From NCBI GenBank assembly GCA_947247005.1, contig OX365944.1, forward strand, positions 18,699,501 through 18,763,500: 64,000 nt of DNA. Reading direction: 5' to 3'. The position numbers and the translations under genes were made by a program. Below, one piece after another: positions 22,371-35,900 of the stretch. The notes under the pieces were generated by a model that had not been told where the DNA came from, did not search any database, and worked only from the letters and a program-made list of their open reading frames with translations. Positions within the stretch are counted from its first letter, which is position 1; the number at the start of each line of letters is the position of its first letter. Source of the stretch: Spisula solida. Taxonomy: Eukaryota > Mollusca > Bivalvia > Venerida > Mactridae.

Positions 22371-24865
22371 CGGGTTCAATGTTCCGGTTTGTTCGTGTCC
22401 TGAACATGTGAAGAGAGATAAGTACTCGATCAATCAGTTGGAGAGCAAGGATATTACCCAGTACGCCCCGGTTTGCTTGTCTCGTCGGGTAGGTTTCGCG
22501 CGCGAGTTAATACTTGGTAAAAATTCATTCCAGGGAGGTTGTCATTTAGATAGTGAGTCATGACTGATATAATGATAAGGAATAAACGGTGTCCAATATC
22601 CACATGTTAATTATATGTAACAGCTTATATTAAGTCAGCACATTCCATTATTAACCGGACAAACGAGAACAATTGAATGACGTCACAACAATACATGTGG
22701 TTTAATTTCCTTTATATCGATTATCGGTTGCAAAAATCTCTTCAAAATGGATTAAATGTATACTGGCGTGTTCGATACGCAGTGATCTATGGTGATTGGT
22801 ACGAAATATTGACCATCTTAAGGTAAGCTAAGTGGAACACTCTTCTGTATGGGTTACATAGTGTCACAAACAGTGATTTGAAATTAATATTCTTTGACTA
22901 TGGAAACTATTTAAGTCACTTGTGAAAGTGGACACAGGGATTTGGACTGGATTAGTTGATTTGGTTGAATCAAAATGTTGATCAATTTTATTGGTGGTTA
23001 TATCTTCCAACTTGTATAGCACGTGTATTAGGTGTTGAAGGTAAACGTAGTTTGTGCATTTGTTTTAAACAAACATGTTATGTAAAACTATGGTTTAATC
23101 TAACAATATATTTCTATAAAATTTTGAATATTCTGATTGGGCATGCTTGCACAACAATTGGTCGAATTCTCCATTGTGCTAAATCCACATTATCATTTTA
23201 TTAAGCGCCATGCGCACGTGTTTTCTGAATAGGTGTGTTTGGAGTGGGGATTTAAAGTATCAACGACACTTCACATGACTGTGTTTAACTTCGAAAGTTA
23301 ATCGAATACGAAGCGAATAAACAACATTTATGCCTTTAAAACATGAACTGAATTTCTGAGTTTATCGAAAAAAAATGATGACATTCGCCCCTCATTACAT
23401 GTAAGTAGAAGTCGTGAATTCGTAAAATTTAATGCAAACGTAGTGTATTACTTAGTGAAATTGAAATATGGCTGTTTTGTTTCCAATTCTAAGAGGAGGT
23501 GATTTCATGCAATCAGAAAGTCTGAAGGTCTGGGAGTTGAATTCGCGAATTCATAAAGAAGACATTGTGATTGAAATCATGAAGATGAATAATTGAATTC
23601 ATAAAGCTTAAATTGTTAATCAGTTAAGTAGATATTAAATATTAATAATGTATGAACTGAAAATCGTAAATTCATGCATTTTGGAATCAATTATTCGTGA
23701 AACTGAATTCATGAATAAGTGATGCTAGTACTATATGTTTGTGTTTGACTTAGTTAGTCGTAAGTGCGTGGTCATTTGAGTTTGACCTGTCTGACTGACC
23801 GATGACCTTTGACTTTGAGGGAAGTGATGATCACACGAAATAATGAAATCGTGATATCGATAAAATGACCCATAAAACTCGCCAAGTTGAATTATGTCAA
23901 CAACAGTGTTTCGTAGACTATACAGTGAAATTATATTGTTACATTTGAAACAGCAAATCGGTAGGTAAATGTTGACCATGATTGACATATCAGCGCTGTA
24001 TGAGCATCACAGAGCTAACATATGAATGCATGTTTGAACTGTTGTCGCAAAACTGACAAAGCAAACTTAATTGATGGAAACTTTGGTTTGCTTTGACGAA
24101 ACCATTGGATACAAGTGAACATTGGATAAATATTGCTTAGCTGTTGTATGGATAACAGGACAATTGTTTTGTTGTCGGGAAATTGATTTAAATATTTTAT
24201 TGGAGCTCTCTTCAACTCTCGTAACGGATCGTGTGACGAATGAAAGCATTTAGAATTACCGATAGTCATTTAACTCGAGGCTGTCACACGCTGAATGACT
24301 TTGAACAACTGCAAGTGCAAGGATATAACTGAAATAAATTCGCTTTCAAAGAATATTAGAATCGTTCTCTAGAAGCTTAGATAGAGACAATTGACAGACT
24401 TGGATATTTATGTGTTGGTATGAGTTAAAGTTACTTTTCGGTAAATATATTAATAGATTTGTGAAAAGCAATGGAAACGGCTTTTTCCTATAGATGCAGA
24501 AATTTGGTAGCTTCGCCCCGTGTCATCAATAGTAGGTGAAGCAACTATGGAATTAAACCGTACTATATTTCTGTAATTGTGATAAAACTATCGTGTATTC
24601 ATATTAAATATCACACTTATTGAAATCCTATGTTATAAGAATGATATTTAGTTAATGTAAATCATAATAAGTTAACTTTGCCATGAATTTAAATTTTCCT
24701 GAAATAACTTTAGAAGACTAAAAATAACGTTCCCATAAAATTCTTTTTTTTACCAAAAACAACGAACTTTTAAATCTTAGATCGTACAGGTGAATAGTTT
24801 TAAAGTAATAACAGAGTTTAATTAAATGTACCATTTATATTGTATGTATACAGTATAATGTACAA
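22371..24865. other. No gene seen
   Basis: AT-rich; GAATTCAT words recur loosely at 23530-23720. The frames at 22956 and 23731-24269 show no motif. Confidence 0.4.
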
Positions 24866-24869
24866 CTTT

Positions 24870-25345
24870 TGTAACCCGACGATCACGGTTAGATTCCCGG
24901 TCGCGTCAGGTCATACACTTCCATGAAAATTTGACACCAATGTCGCTTTTCCTCCACATATTCCTGATGGAAGGGTTAGTTAGGACTGACCCCGATCTCC
25001 AGAAGCATCTCAAGTAGAAATCTCAACTCAAATTCAGATTTTTCTCAAACTGGAGACTGTATTTGAGATCAACCTGAAGTTAAAGCGCTTGAAAGTGTAC
25101 TGTAGTAAATAAAGAATAATGTTTATGTTTTGTATAATGTTAATTTTGAGTCCAGCCTCCTGTGGAAATTTACTTAAAGAGACGTGACAATATTTGAGAT
25201 TAGATTTAGCTCAGATTGAGATAGTCCGGGAGATCGGGGCCTCGTTATCAGACAGTCCAAGGAAACTTGTTAGGTGATTCAGCCGCCGTATATAACTCAA
25301 CAATGGTCGAGCAACGGTGTTAAACCCGAGTACACAAACAAACCA
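24870..25345 (+). repeat. Decayed SINE split by a MITE
   Basis: A B-box-like GGTTAGATTCCC (24888-24899) and body run up to 24989. The GGCCCCGATCTCC element (24990-25241) intervenes. A SINE-like tail GGTGTTAAACCCGAGTACAC then AAACAAACC follows to 25345. The A box is not convincing. Confidence 0.5.
24990..25241. mobile_element. GGCCCCGATCTCC-ended MITE, copy 2
   Basis: Left end CCCCGATCTCCAGAAGCATC, right end reverse complement GGCCCCGATCTCCCGGACTA. Internal TCTCAA(C/T) palindromes as in the other copies. Confidence 0.8.
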
Positions 25346-25815
25346 TATACATACATGTAGTTTAAGTTCATTTTATATAGTTTTGCATGTTCTTTTTGAT
25401 GGTATTTTCTATACATGTAAATCAATTACCTTTACATTAACTATACTCGTACATTGTAAGCTATAGGTATATTTTTAACTGGTAATCCAAATCTATCACA
25501 ACTGTAAAACTCCACATGCTTATTAAGTATACCTCTAATCGGATTTGACCACAGCTTAAAGAACAACATGCATAACCTAGAAATTTACTTAAACTGTTAC
25601 TTTGTCGTTGATATACACGTAGTTCGGAGAATTTGACACGACTCTCGACCTTCTTATTAACATAATTTATCAGCTGATATTGTCTGTAATTATCATCACG
25701 GTAGTATGTTTTCATGAGTGGAAAGTCTCACGAAGACGCTCGAGTTGTAATACCAACACAAATCTGAAGGACCGATATTGCACGATTTGCTTAACCTTGT
25801 AATATGTTTGCATTA

Positions 25816-25963
25816 GGCCTTTTCGACTGGGCTGTTTCGTGGAGCAGGTTACAGTCTGGTTCCCGTTCTAATTTTACAGTTATATTACTGAAGTAGTGCT
25901 GTAATTGTGGGGACGGGAACCAGGCTAAAGCTTGCTTCACGAAACAGCCCAGTCGAAAAGGCC
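25816..25963. mobile_element. 148-bp hairpin MITE upstream of NCX
   Basis: The left end GGCCTTTTCGACTGGGCTGT and the right end are reverse complements over about 30 bp (continuing TTCGTG), and a second inverted pair (GGTTCCCGTTC / GACGGGAACC) lies inside. TA is on each side. It lies about 100 bp before the 5' UTR acceptor. Confidence 0.83.
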
Positions 25964-26060
25964 TATTGTCTGTTGTCACCATCGTATCCTGGCCGAATAA
26001 AGAAATGTTGAATTTTAGTTATTATATTTCTTTCATAATCAGTTATTGTTTTTATTTCAG

Positions 26061-26213
26061 TCGTAGAGATGTAATACCAAAACTTACCACGATGTTCCAA
26101 GTTCAATCCATTAAATTGTGACGACCTAAGACCACCTACAAGTAATTGAGAGAGGGAGCGATGCGGATATTAATTTAGTCTAATCGGATTACATGATAGA
26201 ACGGTGAAATAAA
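26061..26213 (+). other. NCX: Probable 5' UTR exon segment of NCX with four short uORFs
   Basis: A strong acceptor (TTTTTATTTCAG, ending at 26060) precedes this stretch, so an upstream non-coding exon is likely; I could not locate that exon. Four upstream ATGs are followed by stops before the main start: 26069-26074 (ATG immediately followed by TAA), 26092-26121 (9 codons), 26161-26178 (5 codons) and 26193-26207 (4 codons). The last ends with a TGA in the same frame as the main ATG, so no upstream exon can extend the protein unless an acceptor lies in 26208-26213, and there is no AG there. The transcript boundary is inferred; the ATGs and stops are read directly. Confidence 0.6.
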
Positions 26214-26901
26214 ATGAGTTCCAGCGTGGACCTAGATGATTATGAGTGCGTAGAAAAGGGGCTCATCTTGCCGGTAATAAATGAGTATACCTGGGCAAAG
26301 GGGTTCCGTATATTTGTATACCTAATGGGTATGATATGGTGTTTCCTGGGCATAGCCATTGTGGCGGATATGTTTATGTTAGGTATAGAAAAAATAACAA
26401 GTAAGACAAGAATAATAAAAATATCAAATCCGAAAGAGAAATCCGGGTACCAAGAAGTTGAAGTTAAAGTTTGGAACGATACTGTCGCCAACTTGAGTCT
26501 CATGGCGTTTGGAACCAGCGCGCCAGAAATTCTTCTTAATGTGATAGGCGTTGTTGGTAGTGGGTTCGAACCTTCTGATCTAGGTCCGGCAACCATTGTC
26601 GGCTCAGCAGCATTCAATCTTTTAGTGATAACAGCAATCTGTATAGTCAGTATTCCAATCGGTGAAACAAGAAAACTGGAAAACTTGAGAGTTTACACCG
26701 TGACAGCAATATTTAGTTTGTGTTCCTACGTCTGGATGGTATTAGTATTAACTGTGATATCTCCAAATATAGTCGACTTGTGGGAGGCCATAGTGACGTT
26801 TCTTTTCTTTCCCGCGCTCATTCTGACGTCATTCTTTGTGGACAAAATGTACTGCTGCAAAAAGAATAATAAAACCTCATCAGAAGTGGAAATTGGAATT
26901 G
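26214..26901 (+). CDS. NCX: NCX coding exon 1: N-terminus, TM1-5, alpha-1 repeat
   Basis: Encodes residues 1-229 plus the first base of codon 230. The start has A at -3 (TAAAATGAG) and an in-frame TGA 9 nt before it. The short N-terminus (about 28 residues, with C12 and the family-typical KGLILP) has no hydrophobic leader, unlike vertebrate NCX1, which carries a cleaved signal peptide. Hydrophobic segments lie near residues 33-55, 92-113, 124-147, 158-182 and 188-209. The alpha-1 repeat runs about 90-137 with T101, S102 and E105 at positions that bind ions in NCX structures, and DLGPATIVGSAAFN following. After TM5 a short basic stretch (KMYCCKKNNK, 211-220) sits where NCX1 has its longer XIP region. 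The donor is G|GTAAGA at 26902. The continuing frame to 26930 is intronic read-through. Confidence 0.95.
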
Positions 26902-29900
26902 GTAAGAAAAACTCAATATTTTCACTCTGACGTTACAGGTAGATTCTAATACTTAGATTCATAAAACTCATTTTGTGTAAATGCTGTTTAATCATTTACT
27001 TTATTATAGTGATATGAAAATCATGATACCATACAACCAGGTTATTTGGTTATTAGATTCACACCACGAAGCACACCTGACACATCGTAAATGAGCAAGC
27101 CCATGGATACTGGCGGGATGTAAAAAGTGGTCGGACCCATGGGTCCTGACGCTGCGTGATAAGGCGCCCCTTCCTTTTCACGCGAACCAGTATCCATGAC
27201 TCTTGAAGGTGCGTAAAAGCCTGACAATGTTAATATTGATTGGATATTGCATGACTAAGGGGTAATGACTTTGTAGAACGCAGATATTCACGTTACGAAC
27301 ATTAATGTCGGCATTTCTATTTCATGTGCAACATAATTTATACTGTACACTTTGTCAATCCAATGTCTCATGTTACAGAAATGTTCGACATTTGTGTTAA
27401 GCATTCATTTTCTGATTTAGATGCGGCCCGATTTCACAACTGCACGCACATTTTAATGCGCACTAAATGAATTATGCACGCAACATTTTATGTCAACGTG
27501 CACGAGATCCAGTTACTGTTAACAAAATACCGATAGCAGACATTAACATACATTATGCTCATAGCTCTACTTTCCACATTAACTTATTCACGTAGGTGTT
27601 GTTCTTACAGAATAATATAGTAAATAACCTACTGATCAGGATAAATAGGGGTTGTTGAACCCTGGCAACACTACATTTAAAACAATATGATAGTATACAT
27701 GTACTGAATTACGTAACAGACGAATTAGATTAAACTCATAAATAACATTTCTTCAAAGTCACCATTGCATACACAAAAGAAAGCATTTATTTAATTGGAG
27801 GGGCGGGTGGTATACGTTGTTCGCTGATCAGCATCAGTCTCACGGTATGAATCCCGATACACCGCTTTTCAGTTCTGTGAGAGAATTGTTCTGTTTTCAT
27901 ATGGCTCTGGCGGAACTGAATTCCAATGTAACACTCAGGATACATGAAATCTGAGTTCCGTCCGAGCATTACATCGGTTTTCAAATCCGTCAGAGCCATA
28001 TGAAAATAGAACGATTCTCTTACGGAACTGAGAAGCGGTGTATCGGGGTTCATACCGTGAGTCCTAGCGGATAAATGATCGATAACCATACGTACGTCTT
28101 GTTGGCGCAATATCCAGTTGTACAGTGTGTATCATAATATATGTCCTATTTTCAAAATAGTATAACTTTGTGTTCCTGTTTGTTGAATGGTTGCATTAAT
28201 TGAAGATGGTAATATTTTAAGTAGCATTATTAAAAGTACTGACGTCACACGTGCGGTCGAATAGACGTCGCATTGAATATATGGCATACAATTCAATTTC
28301 ATTTGTAGACTAAAATGTAGGGTTAACGCATGCTTTTTCGCGCTATAACATCTGTAGAGTCCCGAGGGACGGTTGGTGCCCAAGTCTGTTAGGGCGATGG
28401 CACCAATGTTCCCGAGGGACTCTGCAGATGTTATAGCACGAAAAAACATGCGTAAACGTAATTATAGCATTACAAAACTTCAATTGATGCGTTTGTATTT
28501 CGAAATAATTACATTTTGGCGGGAGATTTTGTGGCGACGTCGCGTAAACAGTTTTTGTTATGAGCGTCGACTTCCGGGATCGGCAAATACCAAGAAAACA
28601 TGGATAATGCGGGTTTGTTTAAATTTATTATTTAAATCTTATAGAAAATTAATTAGCAGTTACAAATAAAATGGGAATTGCAGTTCATAAGCTGTAAAAT
28701 CGTTTATTTTCGTCGGTGAGGCCCTGAAATGAGCATACGTAAAACTGGACGTTAACAGCGCGTTCTCGCGTGAATCTCTATTATGTTTTCGCATGGTTTT
28801 CGTTCCGTTAACGTATGGGCAAAATCACCGTTTTTATGCTATAATATACATGAACGTAACGCAGTGTAATATTGTATGTCAAATAAAACTTTTAAACATA
28901 TGTGTTTTGGATGGGCAAAATACTTTTGGTTATACTCAAACATATCAAAACTAGATCATTTGAGAAGTGTGACAGATATTATGAATCACCCTGTACTATA
29001 TGTACTATGTACTGATTACAGTCAATTCTCGTTACAACGACTTTTGTTATAACAAAACATTCAATAAACGATACAAATTCGATATAAGCGAATCCAGCAT
29101 TACTTTGGAATGGATTTTAAGGAACACAGTTTGAGTAAAGTACAATACCCGGTAGTACATTGCATGAAAAACTTATATTTTGTTCTTACAAATATTTATA
29201 CTCTTAATTAACACGACCTATAGTATTTATAACAGGGATAATGTTAAGAGGACCTGGTGTCAAAGAATGACTGATCTTGCTTTAAAATGGTCACTAAATA
29301 ACTTATGAAATTATAGAAATTAGAACACTTGGTATGGGGTTGGTATGTTTGTGTTCATAAATAATTATGTACCAATAAATCCGAACAAATATGATCGTTG
29401 TAACGGAAGTTGATTGCATCCATTAACAATATATACCTTAATGACAAGAGTTAATGCTTGAACTCCGTGTTACCTACGCGTATAGTCCAGTCAGGGTAGG
29501 AATAGAGTGGCGCAGCGGTCGATTCCACTATAACGGTGTAAAACCAATTACATGTATACACATTTTTAGGTTTATACAGATAGCTATAATTGCAATGCTA
29601 AACTCACTCACTATATTCAATCAACCTGTTCAGACAATGGTTGTAATCTTTTGTGTACACATAAACGGCAACGTCACTCTCACAATATCCTAACTGGACT
29701 GTACCTATACTCTTTTCTTTCAACCCTGTAGTTTGTGTTATTTTTGTCTGTTGGTATCTTTTTGGCGACTTGTGTCTGCGAAATTGTAATTATGTAAAAT
29801 AAAAACCGCTCTATATTAAGTAGGACTTCCTAGGAACGAAGAGTTCTTTAAGTGACGCATGTTCAATTAAAATGCGTCATTATACTGTTAACATCTGAAG

Positions 29901-32900
29901 GGAGCGGGCTAAACTCCCACGTATGTTTGTGCAAATGTCTTATCCACACGCATATCCGGTAACATCATAAAATATTTCCACGGATTAACACCATCACAAG
30001 TAGTGTCGCAGAAAGAAGTGCGTCAGATGTTTGTTTACTTGCGATAGTTACGCCAAAGACGCGTGCAAAAACTTGAGCATAGCCTTACTGCGTCTTGTCA
30101 ATTTATCGACTACACAATAAATTCTTGAATCGAATTCTTGCCAGAAATGGGTGATTTATTTCGTCAGATCATCGATATTATCTTTGTTTTATTGATTGAA
30201 ATATAGCCCTGTGCGTCACCTGAATCGATGTAATTGCAGTTTAGGAAACACATATTGGTTTACATAATAACTACAAGGAGCAAGTCATGTGTAAACTGCT
30301 CGGCAATTAGCTTCTATTTTTGCTTTCGTCTTTAGTATTTCTCAGTTAATTGTTTCATTCCACAGAGCTATGTAATAACACCCGGGTCAATTAGTCTACT
30401 TAACTAACTATTATTCCATCGACTTATCACTAGGTGTGGGCCGATGCATCGAAATATCGATGCATTGCAATCCCGAGTGTCCCGATAGTAACAGTTTAAC
30501 AGAATGTATCGATAGTAAAAGTCTCGATCCAATAGATTTTCAAGATTAAATCTTGAAATCTTGATCCAATAACTATCGCCAATTCTTAGTTTCATTATAT
30601 ATCCATACGCTTGATATTTTGTGCATTTGTTATTTGATTTATTGATGTCATGTTTCTGTTGTTTCAATGTTTTACTGTTAAGGGCCTTACGGCAGATTGA
30701 CAATTATGTCAAGTATGTTCCCTCTTAAACTGCCACCAAGGACCAATATCGCAATCGTTCAACTTTTAACCTGTCATGTAGATACTCATACTATATATTT
30801 CTTTTATATAAAAATTTATTCATGATAAATCTATAATTACATGCAACTTGCTGGAATACACTAGCTGTTGTAGCTTGCCTAAATGCTTAAAATAGCAATG
30901 AAAAAGTTAAGCTAAGCTATGAAATGGCCCCTAGAAATCGGACATCTAATCACGTTTCGGCTCCTTTTTTCTTACTGGTTACTTTTAAGTCAAACCGAAT
31001 ATATTTACTATTCTTATATATACATTTTGTATTTTAGTAGTTTTCTTGCCACAGCTCTTAGTATTTTCTTATTTGTTGCTTCATCATCTGGTTGTATATG
31101 TGTATGTACTTACACATTTTGTTTATGTTTTGTTCTTTGGTCATCACAACAAAATATTCAGGGGCATTAATTCCGATCAAGATCGGATAATAGAACTAGG
31201 CAAAAAAGAAACGTTTATAAATGTCATAATTATAGTAAAGAAGTGTGCTTATTTTGCAGCTCCTCAAACTATTTTGCTTGCGAACAGGAACTTAACGAAT
31301 TGAAATTATGACATGGTTGAAGGAAGCGTGAAATCGCTGTAACGCTCATGAATGTAACCCGTGTTTTCTTCGCTGTAACGCTCATGAATGTAACCCGTGT
31401 TTTCTTCGCTGTAACGCTCATGAATGTAACCCGTGTTTTCTTCGCTCGCTCAGGCATGTAACCCGTGTTTTCTTCGCTGTAACGCTCATGCATGTAACCC
31501 GTGTTTTCTTCGCTCGCTCAGGCATGTAACCCGTGTTTTCTTCGCTGTAACGCTCATGCATGTAACCCGTGTTTTCTTCGCTCGCTCAGGCATGTAACCC
31601 GTGTTTTCTTCGCTGTAACGCTCATGAATGTAACCCGTGTTTTCTTCGCTGTAACGCTCATGCATGTAACCCGTGTTTTCTTCGCTGTAACGCTCATGCA
31701 TGTAACCCGTGCTTTCTTCGCTCTATCGCTCATGCATGTAACCCGTGCTTTCTTCGCTCTAACGCTCAGGCATGTAACCTGTGTTTTCTTCGCTCTAACG
31801 CTCAGGCATGTAACCTGTGTTTTCTTCGCTCTATCGCTCATGCATGTAACCCGTGCTTTCTTCGCTCTAACGCTCAGGCATGTAACCTGTGTTTTCTTCG
31901 CTCTAACGCTCATGCATGTAACCCGTGCTTTCTTCGCTCTATCGCTCATGCATGTAACCCGTGCTTTCTTCGCTCTAACGCTCAGGCATGTAACCTGTGT
32001 TTTCTTCGCTCTAACGCTCAGGCATGTAACCCGTGTTTTCTTCTCCGACAGCCTATTACTAGAAGAAAGCAAATTGCGCACTTCATTTAACTCAGTATGA
32101 AATGGTGCTTCTCTTCGTCAGCAAGAAAACAGACAAACATAACTTAGTTTTTGAGTCCTATGTGAAGCAAAATAAACGCTATGCATTATAGTAGACATGT
32201 TGTGTTTGCCTAGTTAGTACATTTCAACAATGTATTGAAAAACTAATGATTAAACATGTCTGTGTGTGATTTCCTAAAGGGATCGTTTTTGTCACATCGT
32301 AAATAACATAGCATGCAACATGGAAATGGTCAATTGAAGTTCAAAGGTTTGTTTCTTCATATTTGTGTTCACACTTTCAGATTCGGGAACGTTTTCAAAG
32401 AGTGTACCGGATCGTCCAAGTATAAGCATGAACGCCTATATTCTCGGTAAAAGATTATGTTTCCCCGGTCATGCTCCGTCTATTGTTGAACGCATGTATA
32501 TCACGTGTACACTGGCAAATTGATATTGTAACGCTTGTAAATACGTAAATGCTTAATAAAAGTTTATAATTATGTGTTACGAGTAAATGCTTTTAAAATA
32601 TGTGTTACGAGTAAATGCTTAATATTTGTTACGAGTGTATGCTTAATATGTGTTACGAGTGTATGCTTAATATGTGTTACGAGTGTATGCTTAATATGTG
32701 TTACGAGTGTATGCTTAATATGTGTTACGAGTGTATGCTTAATATATGGGTTTGTTGTGGTGAATATGCAATGTTTGTAAATATATTCATGTATAACTAC
32801 AACGCGTTAAATTGCAGTACAAAAACAAACACAATACTGCCTATATTTTTGTTATGGACTAAAATCAAGGACCGTAACATTTACAAATGAAAGCATTTAA

Positions 32901-35900
32901 ACATTTGGCACAACACATAAAGTTTCCATGCTCCTAAATATTCAGAAACGATAAATATAGCGGAGTTTGTGTTTGTTTTTGTATTGCAATTTATCGCGCT
33001 GGAGTTGTAGTAACATTATTGTGTAATGTAAGCTCGACACCGTTTTGTAACACAAGGGGTTGTGACACTGTGGTTAGGCTTTCTTGTAAGTATAATATAT
33101 AATTTTATATGTGTGTATTAAGTAATAATAAGTATACACAACAGGACAATCGTCTGTCGTGGCACAATCCCTGTTGCTTTATAGCCCATACCTTGATCGA
33201 GTGCTTCCGTTTTTCCTCTTGGTGAATGTATATTTGCGACGACCACAGGAAGTGATTAAGACCCCATCAAAGAATGCTGTAACAATTGAATACTGGCCAA
33301 CTTATTTAACACCTCACCATATTTCGTTGCAATCAGTAAAAATACATGATAGATGATAATAAAGTTTCTAACATTCCATTGCCATGGTTGTGTCATAGAC
33401 GTCCAAACTGACGTCACTTCCGGCAAATTCTAGTGGGTTTCCCCGTGCTTTGCCGAATATAAGTCAAAGTGAATTGTGTATTGAATCTTTCGGCCTTATA
33501 CTGACCTATACATGTCTTCAATAATCAGTAAGAATCGAGGTTAGTACATTTCATCTTGTGACAAACTCAATTCATTTCCTGATTTTCCCTAAGACGTTAA
33601 TTGGTTTAGCGTGTTAGTTTCAGAGGACAAACATTGTATTAATCAATACTATCATATAGGACGTATTTCAATTAAGATGTAGACAGCTGAAGTTTATGTT
33701 TTTATTATGTTTGCATGGGCCACATTGAGATTAGCCGGTTCGTTAAGTTCCCATATAACCGTTTCGTTGGCTCGACTTCAGGAGATATGTAGTTAATTCG
33801 ATATGTTGCGTTTTACTTTTATGTTTGCAGGCATATCATGATTTCATGCTCATCACAGACGGCCACTTTCTAGTTGGCAACAACCTAACAACAACTTCGG
33901 TATCTCCTAAATACTAGTAGTAATTACGAATAGTTGTAATATTGTAATTGATATTGTAATTGAAAGCATTGTTCCGAATTACTTGTTTGTTAACGTACTT
34001 AAAAATAATAAAGTTGTATTGTATTTGATCGTAAAATAAAATGTATGGTCACGAACTCGGATGCATAGTGCATTGTAATAGAATCGTGAGTGCGTTAGTC
34101 CGACAGAACTTGCCATGGACCGTGCAATGTCTTTAATACAAAATGTTTTTTTTTTGCATTTTCTTGTTGTCTGGACAACACCATAACAGAATCTGAACGA
34201 TGTCACCTTGTCGTCATAGATCAATTATCGCAAATGAGGCCCCAAAGGAATTAACCAGTACTTAGCACTAGTGATTTAATGCTTGCATCTAAACGAGTGA
34301 CCATGTTTGATTAAAGATAAAACACGATTGCATGTTTAATATCATTTGCGAAATAAACATGTACATGGATGGTAACAAGCAGATGATGTCAACCTGTAGA
34401 ACTTTCGCACCTGTGCGTTATTCCGGGTTTTCTTTGAAAACACGGGTTTCGTGATATCTGCACATTTCTTGTCAATTTTACAAAATTGAAACACAGCTAC
34501 AACACGACTACAAACACACCTTCTACCTACTGTAGTTCACCTCCTACAATTCTTAACCAAGGTACGCAGCAAAATGGAATCTATTCAGCAGTGAGCAAGA
34601 AAAATATTGTCAATTAGTGGTTTGTATTTTAAAGTATATGGCTACCAATATATCAAAATCGGATGAATACTTCCGTTTATAGAATAATTGCCGTTCCTTT
34701 TGCTTCCGTCCAAGATGAAACAACAACCGGATATGAATTACTGCTTAAGGATACTGCAATCATTATGTGCAACGCAGAAGTTTGTTATCTTCGAAAAAAA
34801 TACTGAGTGTTTGAATAAAGTAGAAATTCAATAGAAATATTGAGCGTAGTCCGCTTTAATCTTGATAAAATGATCGTCGTTGGCTGTTTCATTCAAATAA
34901 TTGTATTTGTCATTTCCTGCAATAAGTGAAATAAACTGTGGAAAGCAAATATCAGCATGCTTCATTGTATCTACGAGATATTAAGGCAGGGGATTATCTA
35001 ATCGACTGTGAATGAATCAGACATGATCGTCGTTTTATTAATAATTATTTCCTCGTAAACTGCGTCTTGCTTGGATGTTGTCCCTGGAGATAGGAACAGC
35101 TATTATATAATGCTCATGACAAGTTTCTTGTAAACAATACAGGATTAGATAACTTAAGATATGTAATTACTTGTCTTATCAGTAGTTTAGAAACGTAAGC
35201 TCGCAATTGAATTAATTTTGCAAAAATGTGGAGTCTTTGAACTGACTTTCCGGACAGGCTGATGTTTCGTCCCAGGTCGAAGAACTTGGGTACCCTAATG
35301 CAGAATATAGCTTGAGTCCTTCTGAAATGCAGGACTTATAGATAGAGAGGATCTTAGAACATGCGTCTCACTATTTGTTATTTGGATAAGAGCCATTGGT
35401 CTTGGAACGTATGCCCCTTTACTGGATCAAGGGAATGTAGGACATTTGAAAGCTATGCATGTATCATTACTGGTATTTAATCATTCAGAAGCACACACAA
35501 ATCTTCAAACTGTTCTCACATACGAAGTTGCGGGTACAGTAGGTCAAATAAGGTCATTCGCACCTATCATTAAGTACGATGCACGTTATGCTATGACTAC
35601 AATACCCGTGTTATTTACTAGTATTATGATAGCTTAGTTAAAGAGATCATTGATACATCATTTATCATTATATTTGTGTGACAGTAATCGTACCTAACAC
35701 CACTTAATGTTGACACACCAGACGAGTACCATCGATTTCCTCACACTATCAATGTTGTTGTTTCTGTTGTCTATGTTACCGCTGAATGAAATTGAAGCAG
35801 GGTCACCTGATTACGTCAGTCGGTGGTAGGACATGACTGTAGAACCCAGTACGGTAGACTGTTGGTTCGGTCCTTAAGGGAGGCGAAGACTATACACGTA

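Noticed and set aside
26240..26617. 125-residue minus-strand frame opposite NCX exon 1
   Set aside because: Shadow of the exchanger exon; no motif of its own.
31501..32100. Long repetitive frames on both strands (up to 199 residues)
   Set aside because: Both strands are open only because the 36-bp unit lacks stops and is a multiple of three; intronic minisatellite.
35446..35637. 63-residue frame in intron 1
   Set aside because: No domain, no splice-consistent borders, average composition.
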